64,000 nt of DNA. Source: Mucor racemosus. Its lineage: Eukaryota; Mucoromycota; Mucoromycetes; Mucorales; Mucoraceae. Within the stretch, counting starts at the first letter, position 1, and each line of letters opens with the position of its first letter. A program made the position numbers and the translations under genes. The stretch covers positions 3,968,001 to 4,032,000 of the forward strand of contig JAPEHQ010000001.1 in the NCBI GenBank assembly GCA_027405735.1, read 5' to 3'. A model generated the notes under the pieces. The model worked only from the letters and a program-made list of their open reading frames with translations, had not been told where the DNA came from and made no database searches. This document shows, piece after piece, positions 49,371-60,627 of the stretch.

Positions 49371-50550
49371 AAGCTCACCAGTTCTCGTCAAATACAGTAT
49401 GGTGCAGTAAATAACGAAGTTGTTTACTAAAATAAAAAAATATAAAATAAAAGCAGTAGAAATACAATTATAGTCAGTTAAAGTTTTAATTACAAAAGAT
49501 TTCTGAAGATTTAAAATAATTGAAAAAGTACAGTATGAGGCATGAGGGTATTTATAGTGATTTGGAGAACTTGGATGATGTATTATTCTTAACTGGATGT
49601 CAAATCCAAAAGTAAAACAATAGTTCAGGAACCGAAATTCAAGTCTATTAAACATCAACGGAATCACAGTTCCAGCATGATGATATTACAGCATGATATT
49701 ACAGCGTGATATTACAGCATAACATTAAAGCATGATGCCCCACCATCATGCCACATTAGTGATATAAATGATACTTATAATCCTTATCACATCATCATTT
49801 CCCTCAACTCAATTAGTATATACACCCTCTTTATTTCCTTTTAATAAAAGAATCTCTTTACTTGATTAAATTTCTAATTTTTATTTTAACATAAACATAT
49901 TCTGATAAATTATAAAGCAATATTAGCCAAAATGGATTTATTATAATAACATGAGCTACAACGCAGCACAGAAACTCAAGTAATATTCAACAGATGCAGC
50001 TGCATTGGAAAATTTATTTTTTAGGTGTAGAAATACCTACTTTTTTAAATTTGTTTATTGATTGGGCCGCGTACGCTAAGAGTAAAAGGTCAGAGTGAAG
50101 AGGCTGGTACAATTGAGATGAAATAAAGTAATAAAATAATTCTAGAAATACTAATCTAAACTAACTAAAACTAATTGAACTTATGTCAATGTTACAGAAG
50201 GGAGTGGCAGAAGTACCTAAAATTATACTGGAAAATCAAAGTACGCATTATTCATCAAACTAAAGACAGACACCAACTTTCCAATCCACCAGTGTTAAAT
50301 GCAGATATCAATTGTATAATCTCTACCAATGCAAAATAGTAATATGATATACTTTATGAATCAATCAATCTGACAATTATAACCAATGGTAATTACAATA
50401 ATAATAATAATAATAGGGTCAAGTTTTTAAAGTAATAACAAAAAACTACCAACATTATATTTGTAAATTGTAATTTAATACATTATCGTTCAATATGACC
50501 GAATATTAATGAATCAGAGAAAATACAACTGGCAAAAAACTGATACTCAA
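49371..50550. repeat. LTR-like repeat G copy and AT-rich sequence
   Basis: 49670-49735 has a short tandem repeat of about 13 bp (GCATGATATTACA, four imperfect units). 49790-49915 is repeat G, with TATATACACCC followed by AATAAAAGAATC, matching the minus strand at 1165-1290. The rest of this 1.2 kb has no recognisable feature apart from an (AAT)n stretch at 50397-50416. Confidence 0.45.
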
Positions 50551-52430
50551 TGTACAACGAGGTCGAGATTGATAAAAGGTGCATTAATTGTGTGGTGGAA
50601 ATTGCGACATTTTTATGGATAGAAATTACAGGACCAAGATGTTGTGTTTGCTTCAGGATCCTCAAAAGGGTTCAAAAGCATTCTTCATCAAAATTACCTA
50701 GATGTTGAATACTCACCATATGCAAATAACATCATTTTGTCTTTTATTTAATTGCTGTATTATTAAAAATCAAGCTTTTCATAGCTTATAACAATGACAA
50801 TGGGATGTTTCTGATTTTAGACTGACAGCCATCATAAGGCGGGCTGATGATAGGTTTGATACTACTGCAGATGGAACCAGTCAATTTAGTTTATGGAATT
50901 TGAATGCAAATACCGAGGAACCATTTGTAAGTAGGAAATTGGTTCTGGCAAAGCATTGAATAAATTGGCTTGTTGGGACAAAGAGGAGGGTAAAAAGGCG
51001 GTAATAGGTTCCAGTTATGATAATGTTTATGTTTATGATATTGGAGGGGTAAGAATAAAACTCAATGTAAATTAACTCTAATGTAATAATTATAAAGTAA
51101 GATTATATTATCATCAAATAAACTACCACACAATATTAACATGTATTAAGTTTTACAGTAATAAGCTTGAATCAGATGGGTACAGCATCGTAAATTCTTG
51201 AAAAATTCTCAAATATCGTAAAATCTCTTATTTTTAAGACCTACAAAGCTTATAAGCGGAATATTAATTAGAAAATTATTTTTGTCTAGATCATCAATTT
51301 TGACATTTTTTAATTTTTTTTTTGGTTTTGCAAATCTAGAGTTAATTATGCTACCAATTATAAAGACAAAAAGTATACACATATACAGAATCTAGCGCTC
51401 TATTTGCTCAATAAAAAATAATAAACATTTTTATCGAAAAATATTACATGAAAATTCTTTAATCAAAAAACCGTTTTTGGGCCAAAAATACGAAGTTTCA
51501 TTACTTAACATTTAATATTAAGCTTTCATAAGATGTGTATTAGTCATGGCTACAATTTTCTCTCACAATGTAGTATATTTAAACGTTGATTTTGGTATCA
51601 AAATTTGATTTTTCTGTTTTTTGATCAAAATCATGGGTGTTGGTAAGGATAAAATGATCCCCGAAAATGACCGCTACAAAAACTGAATTTTCAGACCGTA
51701 CGTGGTTAAATATAAGAAAAGTAAAAAAAAAAAAACGCATTTTTATTTAAAGCTTAGATATATACCATAGTATGAAAGACTTAGCCGTTTAATCGTGTTA
51801 TGCTCAATTATGGCGTCGCTCTACGGGCTCGCTTTTGCAATTTTTAATGAATCTATGATATGACAGACAGTTTTTCTAGTAGAAAAATGTATGTTTCTAT
51901 GATAGCAGACATTGCCTGTTTTGCTTATTTTATGGGTTGATGCGCTTTAATGCTGCTTTTACATTGGCCGAAATATGCAATTTATCAGGGTTTTAAATGC
52001 GCTAAATAATTTAAAGCCTTGAAAATCCTTTTCTACGTGTGTTGTTTCTATCTTTTTGTTTTCATATTCCAAGGATATTATTTACCGTTTGATAAGGCAT
52101 ATCAGACTATCAAGCTGATATTCTTTTCTTTTATCTGAATATGCATGCTAACGTAAGGGACTAATGTTTTTAATATAGGTAGCAGTCGCTATTATATTAG
52201 AGGCTGATATTTTCATTTAACTGCATTCTAAGATCAAATATCATTATTTATTACTGTATTTTTGGACATATTTCGTGATTACCAGATCAAATCGAAGGTA
52301 ATGATATTTATATCTATTCAATAAAAAGCTAGAACTGGCTACAAACTCACGAAATGTTCCAGGAAAGTGATAAAATTTCAAAAGATATAGAAACACAAAA
52401 AAAAAAAGAACAATCTAACGCCTTGCCTAA
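50551..52430 (+). repeat. Repeat A, copy 3 (inverted relative to copies 1 and 2)
   Basis: Starts TGTACAACGAGG and runs without interruption into repeat B on its right, the same A-B junction as at 2272 but on the other strand. It carries a captured dynein exon. The AATGTAAATTAAC at 51063-51075 is an empty target site for the Tc1 element found at the matching point of copy 4. Confidence 0.75.
50821..51048 (+). pseudogene. Captured dynein intermediate chain exon, copy 3
   Basis: Preceded by TGATTTTAG and followed by GTAAG. The plus strand reads RRADDRFDTTADGTSQFSLW and NLNANTEEPFVS before a frameshift; NVYVYDIGG is recovered at the end in another frame. Pseudogene fragment. Confidence 0.7.
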
Positions 52431-52564
52431 TTACGATAGTTTTGATTGTATATATACTGTACTTGAAAACAAATCTTTTTACAGCTGACAATTGTAAACT
52501 AAAATAATAGGTTTAAAGAAGGTTAGTTTGTTTAAATTTTATGCGTGATAAAGTAACATATATA

Positions 52565-52921
52565 TAGTGATATTAAACGAGCCGAGCCTTTTTTATGCAG
52601 CCGAGCTTTTTTTTGCGCGTGACTAGAGCTCGTTTACCCCAAACGAGCTTTTTTATGCAGCGACTAAAACTCATCATCTCAATGCGAGCTTTATTTTACC
52701 TTTCCAGTGACAAATATCTAAAGTAAAGCAAACTTATGAATGCCAATTGACAATTATCTAAAGTAATAATGTCATAGCATTTACTAATTATTATTTAAAT
52801 TTGAACTTTTTGAAAAGAAGTCAAAAGCTCGTCTTTCTCAAACGAGCTTTTTAAAAAAAAGTCAAAAACTCGTCTTTGTCAAACGAGCTTTTATTAAAGA
52901 TCGGCTCGTCTTTTATACTTA
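52565..52921. mobile_element. hAT-like MITE with hairpin array (357 bp)
   Basis: Flanked by CATATATA on both sides (52557-52564 and 52922-52929). Inverted ends read TAGTGATATTAAACGAGCCG and, from the other side, TAAGTATAAAAGACGAGCCG. Inside are several hairpins of the form GCTCGT..AAACGAGC, most followed by T runs (near 52627-52652, 52826-52850 and 52868-52891). The uninterrupted equivalent is present near 61560-61590. No coding capacity. Confidence 0.65.
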
Positions 52922-53023
52922 CATATATAATCTTAGATTTGGCTTGCATATAAATTCAAGCAGTACGTGTTATTTAAGTTTATGCTCGAGCAAAAACCAT
53001 TGTTGCTGCAGACATTATAGCTA

Positions 53024-54668
53024 CAGTGACCCCCAAAACTGTCCCAATGTTTCCTAGTTTTGAGTTTAGTATGATTTTCAGGTACAACAAATATATTTAA
53101 AGTACGACATATTTTATATATTTCGGAAGATCAATTAATTTCCTTTTATATTAAATTAAAAAAATCTCGAATTTTATTGGTCCGCTATATTTATACCCTG
53201 TCTGGGACAGCATATGCATTGGGACAGTTTTGAGAGCTTACGCGGGAAAAAATATAATCCTATTTAATAGTCCGTCCAAAGGCCGTTTCTTTCCAAATAT
53301 ACTTTCACGCAATTGGGCATGCTATCAAAAACTTTTTGGCACTCCTCCTGTTTAATGGTGTTGTACCAAACCTCAGTTACACGCTCCGAAAGATCAAGGA
53401 TTCATTTGGGCGCTGTTTTGTACTCATTAAGCCTCCTCTTTAATAAGATCCACATATTTTCGATCGGATTCAAGTCAGGAGATAGCGGAGACCAATTTAT
53501 TACTTCATAGTCTTGATCCAATAGATATTCCTTGACTAAATTTGACGTATGCTTTGGAGCATTGTCATGCTGGAAAATGATCTGATCACGACGAAGGCCT
53601 AATTTATCCAAAGTAAAATTGAAAGTCCGCTACAAATCGTTTTCAAAGATTTGTTTATACAAATGTCGATCCACAGTACCCTCAATTCTGCATATCTATC
53701 GAACTCCGGCATACGTAATGGCCCTCCAAAACATGACACTCCCACCGCCATCTATAACGGTCATCTTCACATAATTAGATTTCAAGCTCTCACCGTCTCA
53801 AATCCAAAGCCAGCTTCTTCCATTTAAGTTAAATCTATTAATGTTGGTCTCATCTGATCAAATCACCCTTTTCCGTTCGTTGGAAGTCCAATCCTTGCGA
53901 AGATGACACCATTCTAAACGCCTTTTAATATTAGCCGGAGACAGCATAGGTTTTTTAGGCTTGATAATTGCTCCTATGCTCCCCCTACGGAGCGATTTCG
54001 GACAGTTTCCGGGCTTTTATTAACTCCGACATTACTCTCAAGTAGTTTAAAATGTTACTTGAATCTTTGACTGCTTTTTTTGTTGCTTGGCGAACACAAA
54101 ACCTTTCATCAGACTCAAACAGCAATTTAAGTCGACCCCTTTTACACATACCCAAACTTGTGCAACACCGTTTTTTAATTTTTTCCACAACAGGCTTACC
54201 TACATGCAATATTTCCGCAACTTGTCGCACTGATTTACCGGTGTTTAAAAGACTAATGGCATCATTTTCCTTATTCTCCTGAAGTTTTTTCATATTAATT
54301 TTCAATAGGCCAAAGCACCAGAATCTGTATATGAAATATGCATCTTTTTTATTTTCTTTACCCAATTAGGTGTTTATTTACTGATTTCCAAGCGTTCAAG
54401 ATACTAGTGCGAATTATGGTTCTACAATCATCGATTATCTAAAAATCAAAAATGGCTCTCAAAACTGTCCCAATGCATATACTGTCCCAAATTGGGTATA
54501 AATTCAATTGACCAATAAAATTCGAGATTTTTTTAATTTAATATAAAAGGAAATTAATTGATCTTCAGAAATATATAAAATATGTCGTACTTTAAATATA
54601 TTTGTTGTACCTGAAAATCATACTAAACTTAAAACTAAGAAACATTGGGACAGTTTTGGGGGTCACTG
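53024..54668 (-). mobile_element. Tc1/mariner element, family 1, copy 1 (degenerate)
   Basis: 1645 bp between TA dinucleotides (53022-53023 and 54669-54670), ends CAGTGACCCCCAAAACTG. It is inserted in repeat B; the empty site reads ATAGTTAT at 2023-2030 on the reverse strand. It is close to copy 2 but carries many substitutions, mostly making it more AT-rich. Confidence 0.9.
53260..54297 (-). pseudogene. Tc1-type transposase pseudogene (family 1, copy 1)
   Basis: The N-terminal DNA-binding part (LLNTGKSVRQVAEILHVGK) and the C-terminal catalytic part (QHDNAPKHTSNLVK and SPDLNPIENMW) are in different frames, and several stops intervene, including a TGA where copy 2 has a Trp codon before SDE. 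Not functional. Confidence 0.85.
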
Positions 54669-55303
54669 TATAAACGTATTTACAAATGATGATAATCGTA
54701 AATATATTGGCAATTGCATGTATTGCTCTACATCAACAACGTATTGAAATTGTATCATCTATAATCTATATCAATAAAAGCAAATGTAATTAAAATCTCA
54801 TTAGTCCCGTAAAAAATGCAATGGAATTTTGAGAACTGCACGATACTCATGTACAAACCAATTTGTGCCCATAGAATCAGCTCATTATGCTCATAGTCAA
54901 ATTTTATTACTATGGACAAATAGGGATAATGATATGCTTATGGATAATTTTACTACCATGCACACAAGGGATTAATGTTATGCACATACAGACAGTATTG
55001 TGCTCGTGTGCAGCACAGGTCAGCTGTAGTGTGTACATCGAGGCCGGCAAGGTTGATAAAAGGTGCATTCATTATGTAGTGGAAATCAAGACATTTTGAT
55101 GGATAAAAATTACAGGACCACGATGTTGTATTTGCCTCAGGATCTTAAAAGGGTTTAAAAGCATACTTTGTCAAACTTACTTAAATGTTAAATACTCACC
55201 ATATGCTATCAGTATTATCTTGTTTTATATTCAATTGCCGTATTATGAAAAATCAAGCTTTTTATAGCTCATAACAATAACAATGGGATGTTTCTAATTT
55301 TAG

Positions 55304-55761
55304 ATTGACATTTATCATAATAAGACGGACTAATGATACATTTTATACAACTACTGTAGATGTGAGAGTTATTGGGGAAATAGATCTTATTTTTATAAAG
55401 GGAGAAGTAATAAAAAGGCTAGTAGTGATTCAATCACGGAGAACGTAGGGTCTTTATTGTTGTAAAATGAAAAGGGAACCAAGAACTATTAGATCTCGGT
55501 TCCTGAAAATATTTATATTACAATTTCTATCAAATGTCAGTTCTAATAGGAACTGAAACTAAATAAAAGGGCGAAAACCGATAAGATAGAACAAATCAAT
55601 TTAATTTATGGATTTGAATGCAAATACCGAGAAACCATTTGTAAGTGATTAAGTTGGTTCTGGTAAAGTATTGGATAAATTGGCTTGGGACGAAGATTGC
55701 AAAAAAGGCGGCAATAGGTTCCAGTGATGGCCATGTTTATGTTTATTATAATATTGGAGAG
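55304..55761 (+). pseudogene. Captured dynein intermediate chain exon, copy 4 (split)
   Basis: Acceptor TTTTAG before and donor GTAAG after, as in the other copies. After about 60 bp the exon is interrupted by about 225 bp starting TGTGAGAGTTATTGG that is absent from the other three copies, then resumes at AATTTAATTTATGG. A small LTR or other insertion is likely; a short duplication (AGATG/AGATA) may flank it. Several frame breaks. Confidence 0.65.
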
Positions 55762-55782
55762 GTAAGATTAAAACTCGATGTA

Positions 55783-57429
55783 CAGTGACCCCCAAAACTG
55801 TCCCAATGTTTTCTAGTTTTGAGTTTAGTATGATTTTCAGGTACAACAAATATATTTAAAGTACGACATATTTTATATATTTCGGAAGATAAATTAATTT
55901 TCTTTTATATCAAGTTAAAAAAATTTCGAATTTTATTGGCTGGTTAAATTTATATCTGATCTAGCACATCACATGCATTGGGACAGTTTTGAGAGCTCAA
56001 GCTGAAAAAAATAAAATTCTATTTAATAGTCCGTCCAAAGGCCGTTTCTTTCCAAGCATACTTTCACACGATTGGGCATGCTATCAATGACTTTTTGGCA
56101 CTCCTCCTGTTTAATGGTGTTGTACCAAACCTCAGTTACACGCTCCGAAAGATCAAGGATTCCTTTGGGCGCTGTTTCGTACTCATTGAGCCTCCTCTTC
56201 AATAAGGCCCACATATTTTCGATCGGATTCAAGTCAGGAGATTGCGGAGGCCAATTCATTACTTTATAGTCTTGATCCAATAGATATTCCTTAACTAAAT
56301 TTGACGTATGCTTTGGATCATTGTCATGCTGGAAAATGATCTGATCACGACGGAGGCCTAATTTGTCCAAAGTATGATTGATAGTCAGCTCCAAATCTTC
56401 TTCTAAAATTTGCTTATACAAATGCCGATCCATAGCACCCTCAATTTTGCATATCCATCCAACTCCGGCATACGTAATGGCACTCCAAAGTATGACACTC
56501 CCACCACCACCTTTAACGGTCATCTTCACATGATTAGGTTTCAAGCTCTCACCGCCTCGAATCCAAACCCAGCTTCTACCATCTGAGTTAAACCTATTAA
56601 TCTTGGTCTCATCTGACCAAATCACTCTTCTCTAGTCGTCGGAAGTCCAATCCTTGCGAAGATGACACCATTCTAAACGTTTTTGGATATTAGCTGGAGA
56701 TAGCATAGGTTTTTTAGGCCTAATAATTGCCCCTAATTCCCCCCTACGGAGCGCCCTTCGGACAGTTTCTGGGCTTGACTTAACTCCGACATCACTCTCG
56801 AGTAGTTTTGAAATCTTACTTGCATTCTTGACTGCGTTTTTTGTTGCTTGGCGGACACAAAACCTTTCATCAGCCTCAGACAGCAATTTAGGTCGACCCC
56901 CTTTAGACACACCCAAGCTTGTGCAACACCGTTTTTTAATTCTTCCCACAACAGATTTACTTACATGCAATATTTCCGCAACTTGGCGCACTGATTTACC
57001 GGTGTTTAAAAGACTAATGACATCATTTTCCTTATTCTGCTGAAGTTTTTTCATATTAATTTTCAATAGGCCAAAGCACCAAAATCTGTATATGAAATAT
57101 GCTTTTTTTTTATTTTTTTTATCAAATTAGGTGTTTTTTTATTGACTGTCAAGTGTTCAAAATACTAGTGCAAATTGTGGTTCTACAATCATCGATTACC
57201 TAAAAATCAAAAAAGCCTCTCAAAACTGTCCCAATGCATATACTGTCCCAAATTGGATATAAATTCATTCGACCAATAAAATTCGAGTTTTTTCTAATTT
57301 ATTATAAAAGATAATTAATTGATCTTCCGAAATATATAAAACATGTCGTACTTTAAATATATCTATTGTGCCTGAAAATCATACTAAACTCGAAACTAGA
57401 AAACATTGGGACAGTTTTGGGGGTCACTG
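55783..57429 (-). mobile_element. Tc1/mariner element, family 1, copy 2
   Basis: 1647 bp between TA target duplications (55781-55782 and 57430-57431). The inverted repeats are 213 bp each (55783-55995 and 57217-57429). Each has an outer site CAGTGACCCCCAAAACTG and, at its inner edge, a second copy of CAAAACTGTCCCAATG in the opposite direction. Inserted in repeat A; the empty site is intact in copy 3 at 51063-51075. Confidence 0.95.
56023..57054 (-). pseudogene. Tc1-type transposase with one stop codon (family 1, copy 2)
   Basis: A 344-codon frame beginning MKKLQQNKENDVISLL with a paired-like helix-turn-helix (GKSVRQVAEILHVSKSVVG) and the DD34E catalytic core: first Asp in IWSDETKINRFNSDG, second in FQHDNDPKHTS, Glu in SPDLNPIENMW exactly 34 residues on. 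One in-frame TAG at 56632-56634 interrupts the frame where the family normally has Trp; both sides are otherwise open in the same frame. I see no intron that would remove it. Either recently inactivated or read through. Confidence 0.9.
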
Positions 57430-58743
57430 TAAATTACCTCTAACGCAATAATTATAAAGTAAGACTATATCACCATCAAATAAACTATTACACAATATTT
57501 ACATGTATAAAGGTTTACAGTAATAAGCTTGAATCAAGTGAGTACAGCATTATAAATTCTTGAAAAAGTTCTCAAGTATTATGAAATCTCTTATTTTTCA
57601 GACTTACAAAGCTTATAAGTGGAATATTAATTTTGAAAATTATTCTTGTCCAGATCACCAATTTTGACATTTTTTAATTTTTTTTTTTCTGTTTTTGCAA
57701 ATCTAAAGTTAATTATACTACCAATTATAAAGACAAAAAATATACACTTATACAGAATTTAGCGCTCTATTTACTCAGTAAAAAATAACAACCCGTTTTA
57801 TTGCAAAATATTACATGAAAATCCTTTAACCAAAAAACCGTTTTTGGGCCAAAAGTGCAAATTTTCACTACTTTACATTTAATATTAAGCTTTTATAAAA
57901 TGCGTATTAGCTATGCCTACATTTTTCTCTCATAATGTAGTATATTTAAACGTTGATTTTGGTATCAAAATTTGATTTTTCTGTTTTTTTATCAAAATCA
58001 TGGGTGTTGGTAAGGATAAAATGATTCCCGAAAATGTCCGCTACAAAAACTGAATTTTCAGACCGTACATGGTTAAATATAAGAAAAGTAAGAAAAAAAT
58101 GCTTTTTTATTTAAAGCTTAGATATACCATAGTATAAGAGACTTAGCCGTTCAATCTTGCTATGATGCTCAATTACGGCCTCGCTCTTCTGCGGGCTCAC
58201 TTTTGCAATTTTTTAATGAATGTATGATATGACAGACGGTTTTTCTGGTAGAAAAATCTATGTTAGTTTTTATGGTAATAGGGATTGTCTAATTTTGTTT
58301 AGTTTATAGTTCAGGCGCCGTGATACTACTTTTATGTTGGCTGAATGAGTAATTTAGCATGGTTTTAATTGCGCTAAATAATGTAAAGCCTTGAAAACTC
58401 CTTTCTACGTCTATTTACTACGGCCGACCTGTGCTGCACAAGATGATTTTGTTGTCTCCAGGTGGGCTGTACACTATAGCCTGAGCTGTTGTGCCCACTG
58501 AATATGGCTAAAAAGATAACAATATGCACATGGGCACAACAAAAGAAACTACACACGAGCACAACGCTGACCTTGTATGTAAAAAATTATAGATTCTGTC
58601 CGTGTGCATAACAATAATCCCATGCGTGCATAATAGTAGAATTATTGCCCATAAGCATATCAGCAGTATCCCTATTTGTGCATAATAATAAAGTCTGATC
58701 ATGAACATAATGAGCTGATTGTATGGGCGCTAATTGGTTTGTA

Positions 58744-60381
58744 CAGTGAGTTCCAAACCCCTTTCAATGTTTTGAAATTTTGAATGAAACTAGCCATAAC
58801 TTTCGCAGTTTCAATTGGAGATATATGAAATTTCTATTATAAGTAATTTAATATATTGCAAATAATTTGCAAAAAGTTTGACCTGATTATTTGAAGTTCC
58901 GCAAAAACTATATAAATTCAAAAACGGGTACATCATTGAAAGGGTTTTGGAAGCATTATGAAAAAAAAATTGAAGTTTATTTAAACGCAGTTAATAATCA
59001 ATGCCGTAGCCTTTTGCTTTAATGCAAGCTTTTAAACGATCAGGCATACTCGAAATAACTCTTTGGCATTCCTCAACTGTTATTTTGTCATACCAAATCT
59101 CTTGTGTTCTCTCCCAAAGGTCATTCATGCCTTTTGGAGGTGTATCGTATTCGTTTAAGCGGATTTTCAATAGCCTCCACATATTTTCAATGGGATTGAG
59201 GTCCGGGGATTGAGCTGACCATGGCATTACTTCATATTCTTTTGTTTCGAAGTGTTTTTTCATTAACTTCGAGGTGTGTTTGGAATCATTGTCTTGCTGA
59301 AGAATGACTTGATTACGACGTAACTCCAATTTTTGGCACATATCATCAATGGATTTCTCCAAATCATCATCAACAATAGTTTTATATAGCTCAGAGTTTA
59401 TATTACCTTCGATTTTGCACAACCAACCAACACCAGACCAAGAAATAGTGCTCCAAATCATGATGCGACCACCTCCATGCTTTCTTGTTTTTTTGGTATG
59501 CCTAGGTTTTATCTCCTCGCTGTCACGTTTCCAGCACCAAATACGGCCATCGGAGTTAAAACGGTTAATTCTAGCCTCATCGGTAAATATAACACGTTTC
59601 CAGTCCTCCAAAGTCCAATCAATTCTGTTTTTGCACCAGCGGAGGCGATCCTTTGCATTTGCGTCACTAATTTCTGGCTTTTTTATCTTAGGTAATGCGC
59701 CTAAACCATTATCCCGAAGAGCTCTACGTACAGTATTCGCACTGACATTAACGTGGAGATTACCACGAAGCTCTCTTTTGACTTGTACCGCATTATCCAA
59801 GCCACCTTTAGTGATTTTATGGACAGAATATCTCTTATCCGCAGTAGTCAGCTTAGATGGTCGGCCTCCTTTAAGTTTTTCTCGGTCAGGACAGGCCTTT
59901 TTTCAAATACGACATACTGTGGCTTGACTAACATTTACACGACGAGCAATTTCCGATACGGTATGGCCTGAATTTAACAGAGAGATAACGTCATTACGTT
60001 TGGCATCTGATACAGTCTTCATTCTGATGATTTCGCTTGAAAGTACTAGTAAAAAAGGTAAGGTAAAAGTTGAAAAACATCTCATATATTTTCCGCATAT
60101 TTCTCTGTTTTATAAGATATCCAGCGTTAATGTACAAGTTGTGGGTTACTAAATTGTAATTTTTACCCTATGCTTCCAAAACCCTTTCAATGATGTACAC
60201 ATTTTGAATTTATATAGTTCTTGCGGAACTTTAAATAATCAGGTCAAACGTTTTGCAAATTATTTGAAATATGTTAAATTACTTATAATAGAAATTTAAT
60301 ATATCTCCGATTGAAACTGCGAAAGTTATGGCTAGTTTCATTCAAAATTCCAAAACATTGAAAGGGTTTTGGAACTCACTG
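58744..60381 (-). mobile_element. Tc1/mariner element, family 2
   Basis: 1638 bp between TA dinucleotides (58742-58743 and 60382-60383). Ends read CAGTGAGTTCCAAAACCC (right end; left end has two differences), clearly distinct from family 1. Inverted repeats are about 213 bp (58744-58957 and 60170-60381), again with an inner CCAAAACCCTTTCAATG site opposed in direction to the outer one. Inserted in repeat B; the same place is uninterrupted near 54852-54856. Confidence 0.95.
58991..60022 (-). pseudogene. Tc1-type transposase with one stop codon (family 2)
   Basis: A 344-codon frame, the same length as in family 1, starting MKTVSDAKRNDVISLL. N-terminal helix-turn-helix SGHTVSEIARRVNVSQ; DD34E core with IFTDEARINRFNSDG, LQQDNDSKHTS and SPDLNPIENMW (34 residues between second Asp and Glu). 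One TGA at 59903-59905, just after VSQATVCRI, interrupts an otherwise open frame. No splice sites seen around it. Confidence 0.9.
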
Positions 60382-60627
60382 TATATGCGCATTGTGCCGT
60401 TCTCAAAATTCTATTGCATTGTTTTTACTGGAATGGGTTTTTAAATTACATTTGTTTTTATTAACATAAATTATAGACAATAATACAATTTAGTACGTTG
60501 TTGATGTAGAACCAATAGATGTAAGAACCAATATATTTACGATTATCATCATTTGTAAATATGTTTATAGCTATGATGTTTACAGCAATAATGGTTTTTG
60601 TTCGAGCATAAACTTAAATAGCACTTA

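Larger units (their letters stand above)
52431..55031 (-). repeat. Repeat B, copy 2 (interrupted)
   Basis: Reverse complement of repeat B, broken by a hAT-like MITE (52565-52921) and a Tc1 element (53024-54668). The terminal part (54900-55031) ends GTGCAGCACAGGTC and lacks about 130 bp present in copy 1. It is followed directly by repeat A copy 4. Confidence 0.65.
55032..58410 (+). repeat. Repeat A, copy 4 (interrupted twice)
   Basis: Same unit as copy 3 with two insertions: about 225 bp within the captured exon (about 55362-55588) and a Tc1 element (55783-57429). It stops at about 58410, short of the usual A-B junction, and abuts a repeat B copy in the opposite relative orientation. Confidence 0.7.

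Noticed and set aside
49670..49735. Short GCATGATATTACA tandem units, considered as a CRISPR-like array
   Set aside because: Units are contiguous with no spacers, and the genome is eukaryotic.
59349..59927. 192-codon plus-strand frame within the family 2 Tc1 element
   Set aside because: Antisense to the transposase core, whose DD34E motifs identify the coding strand.
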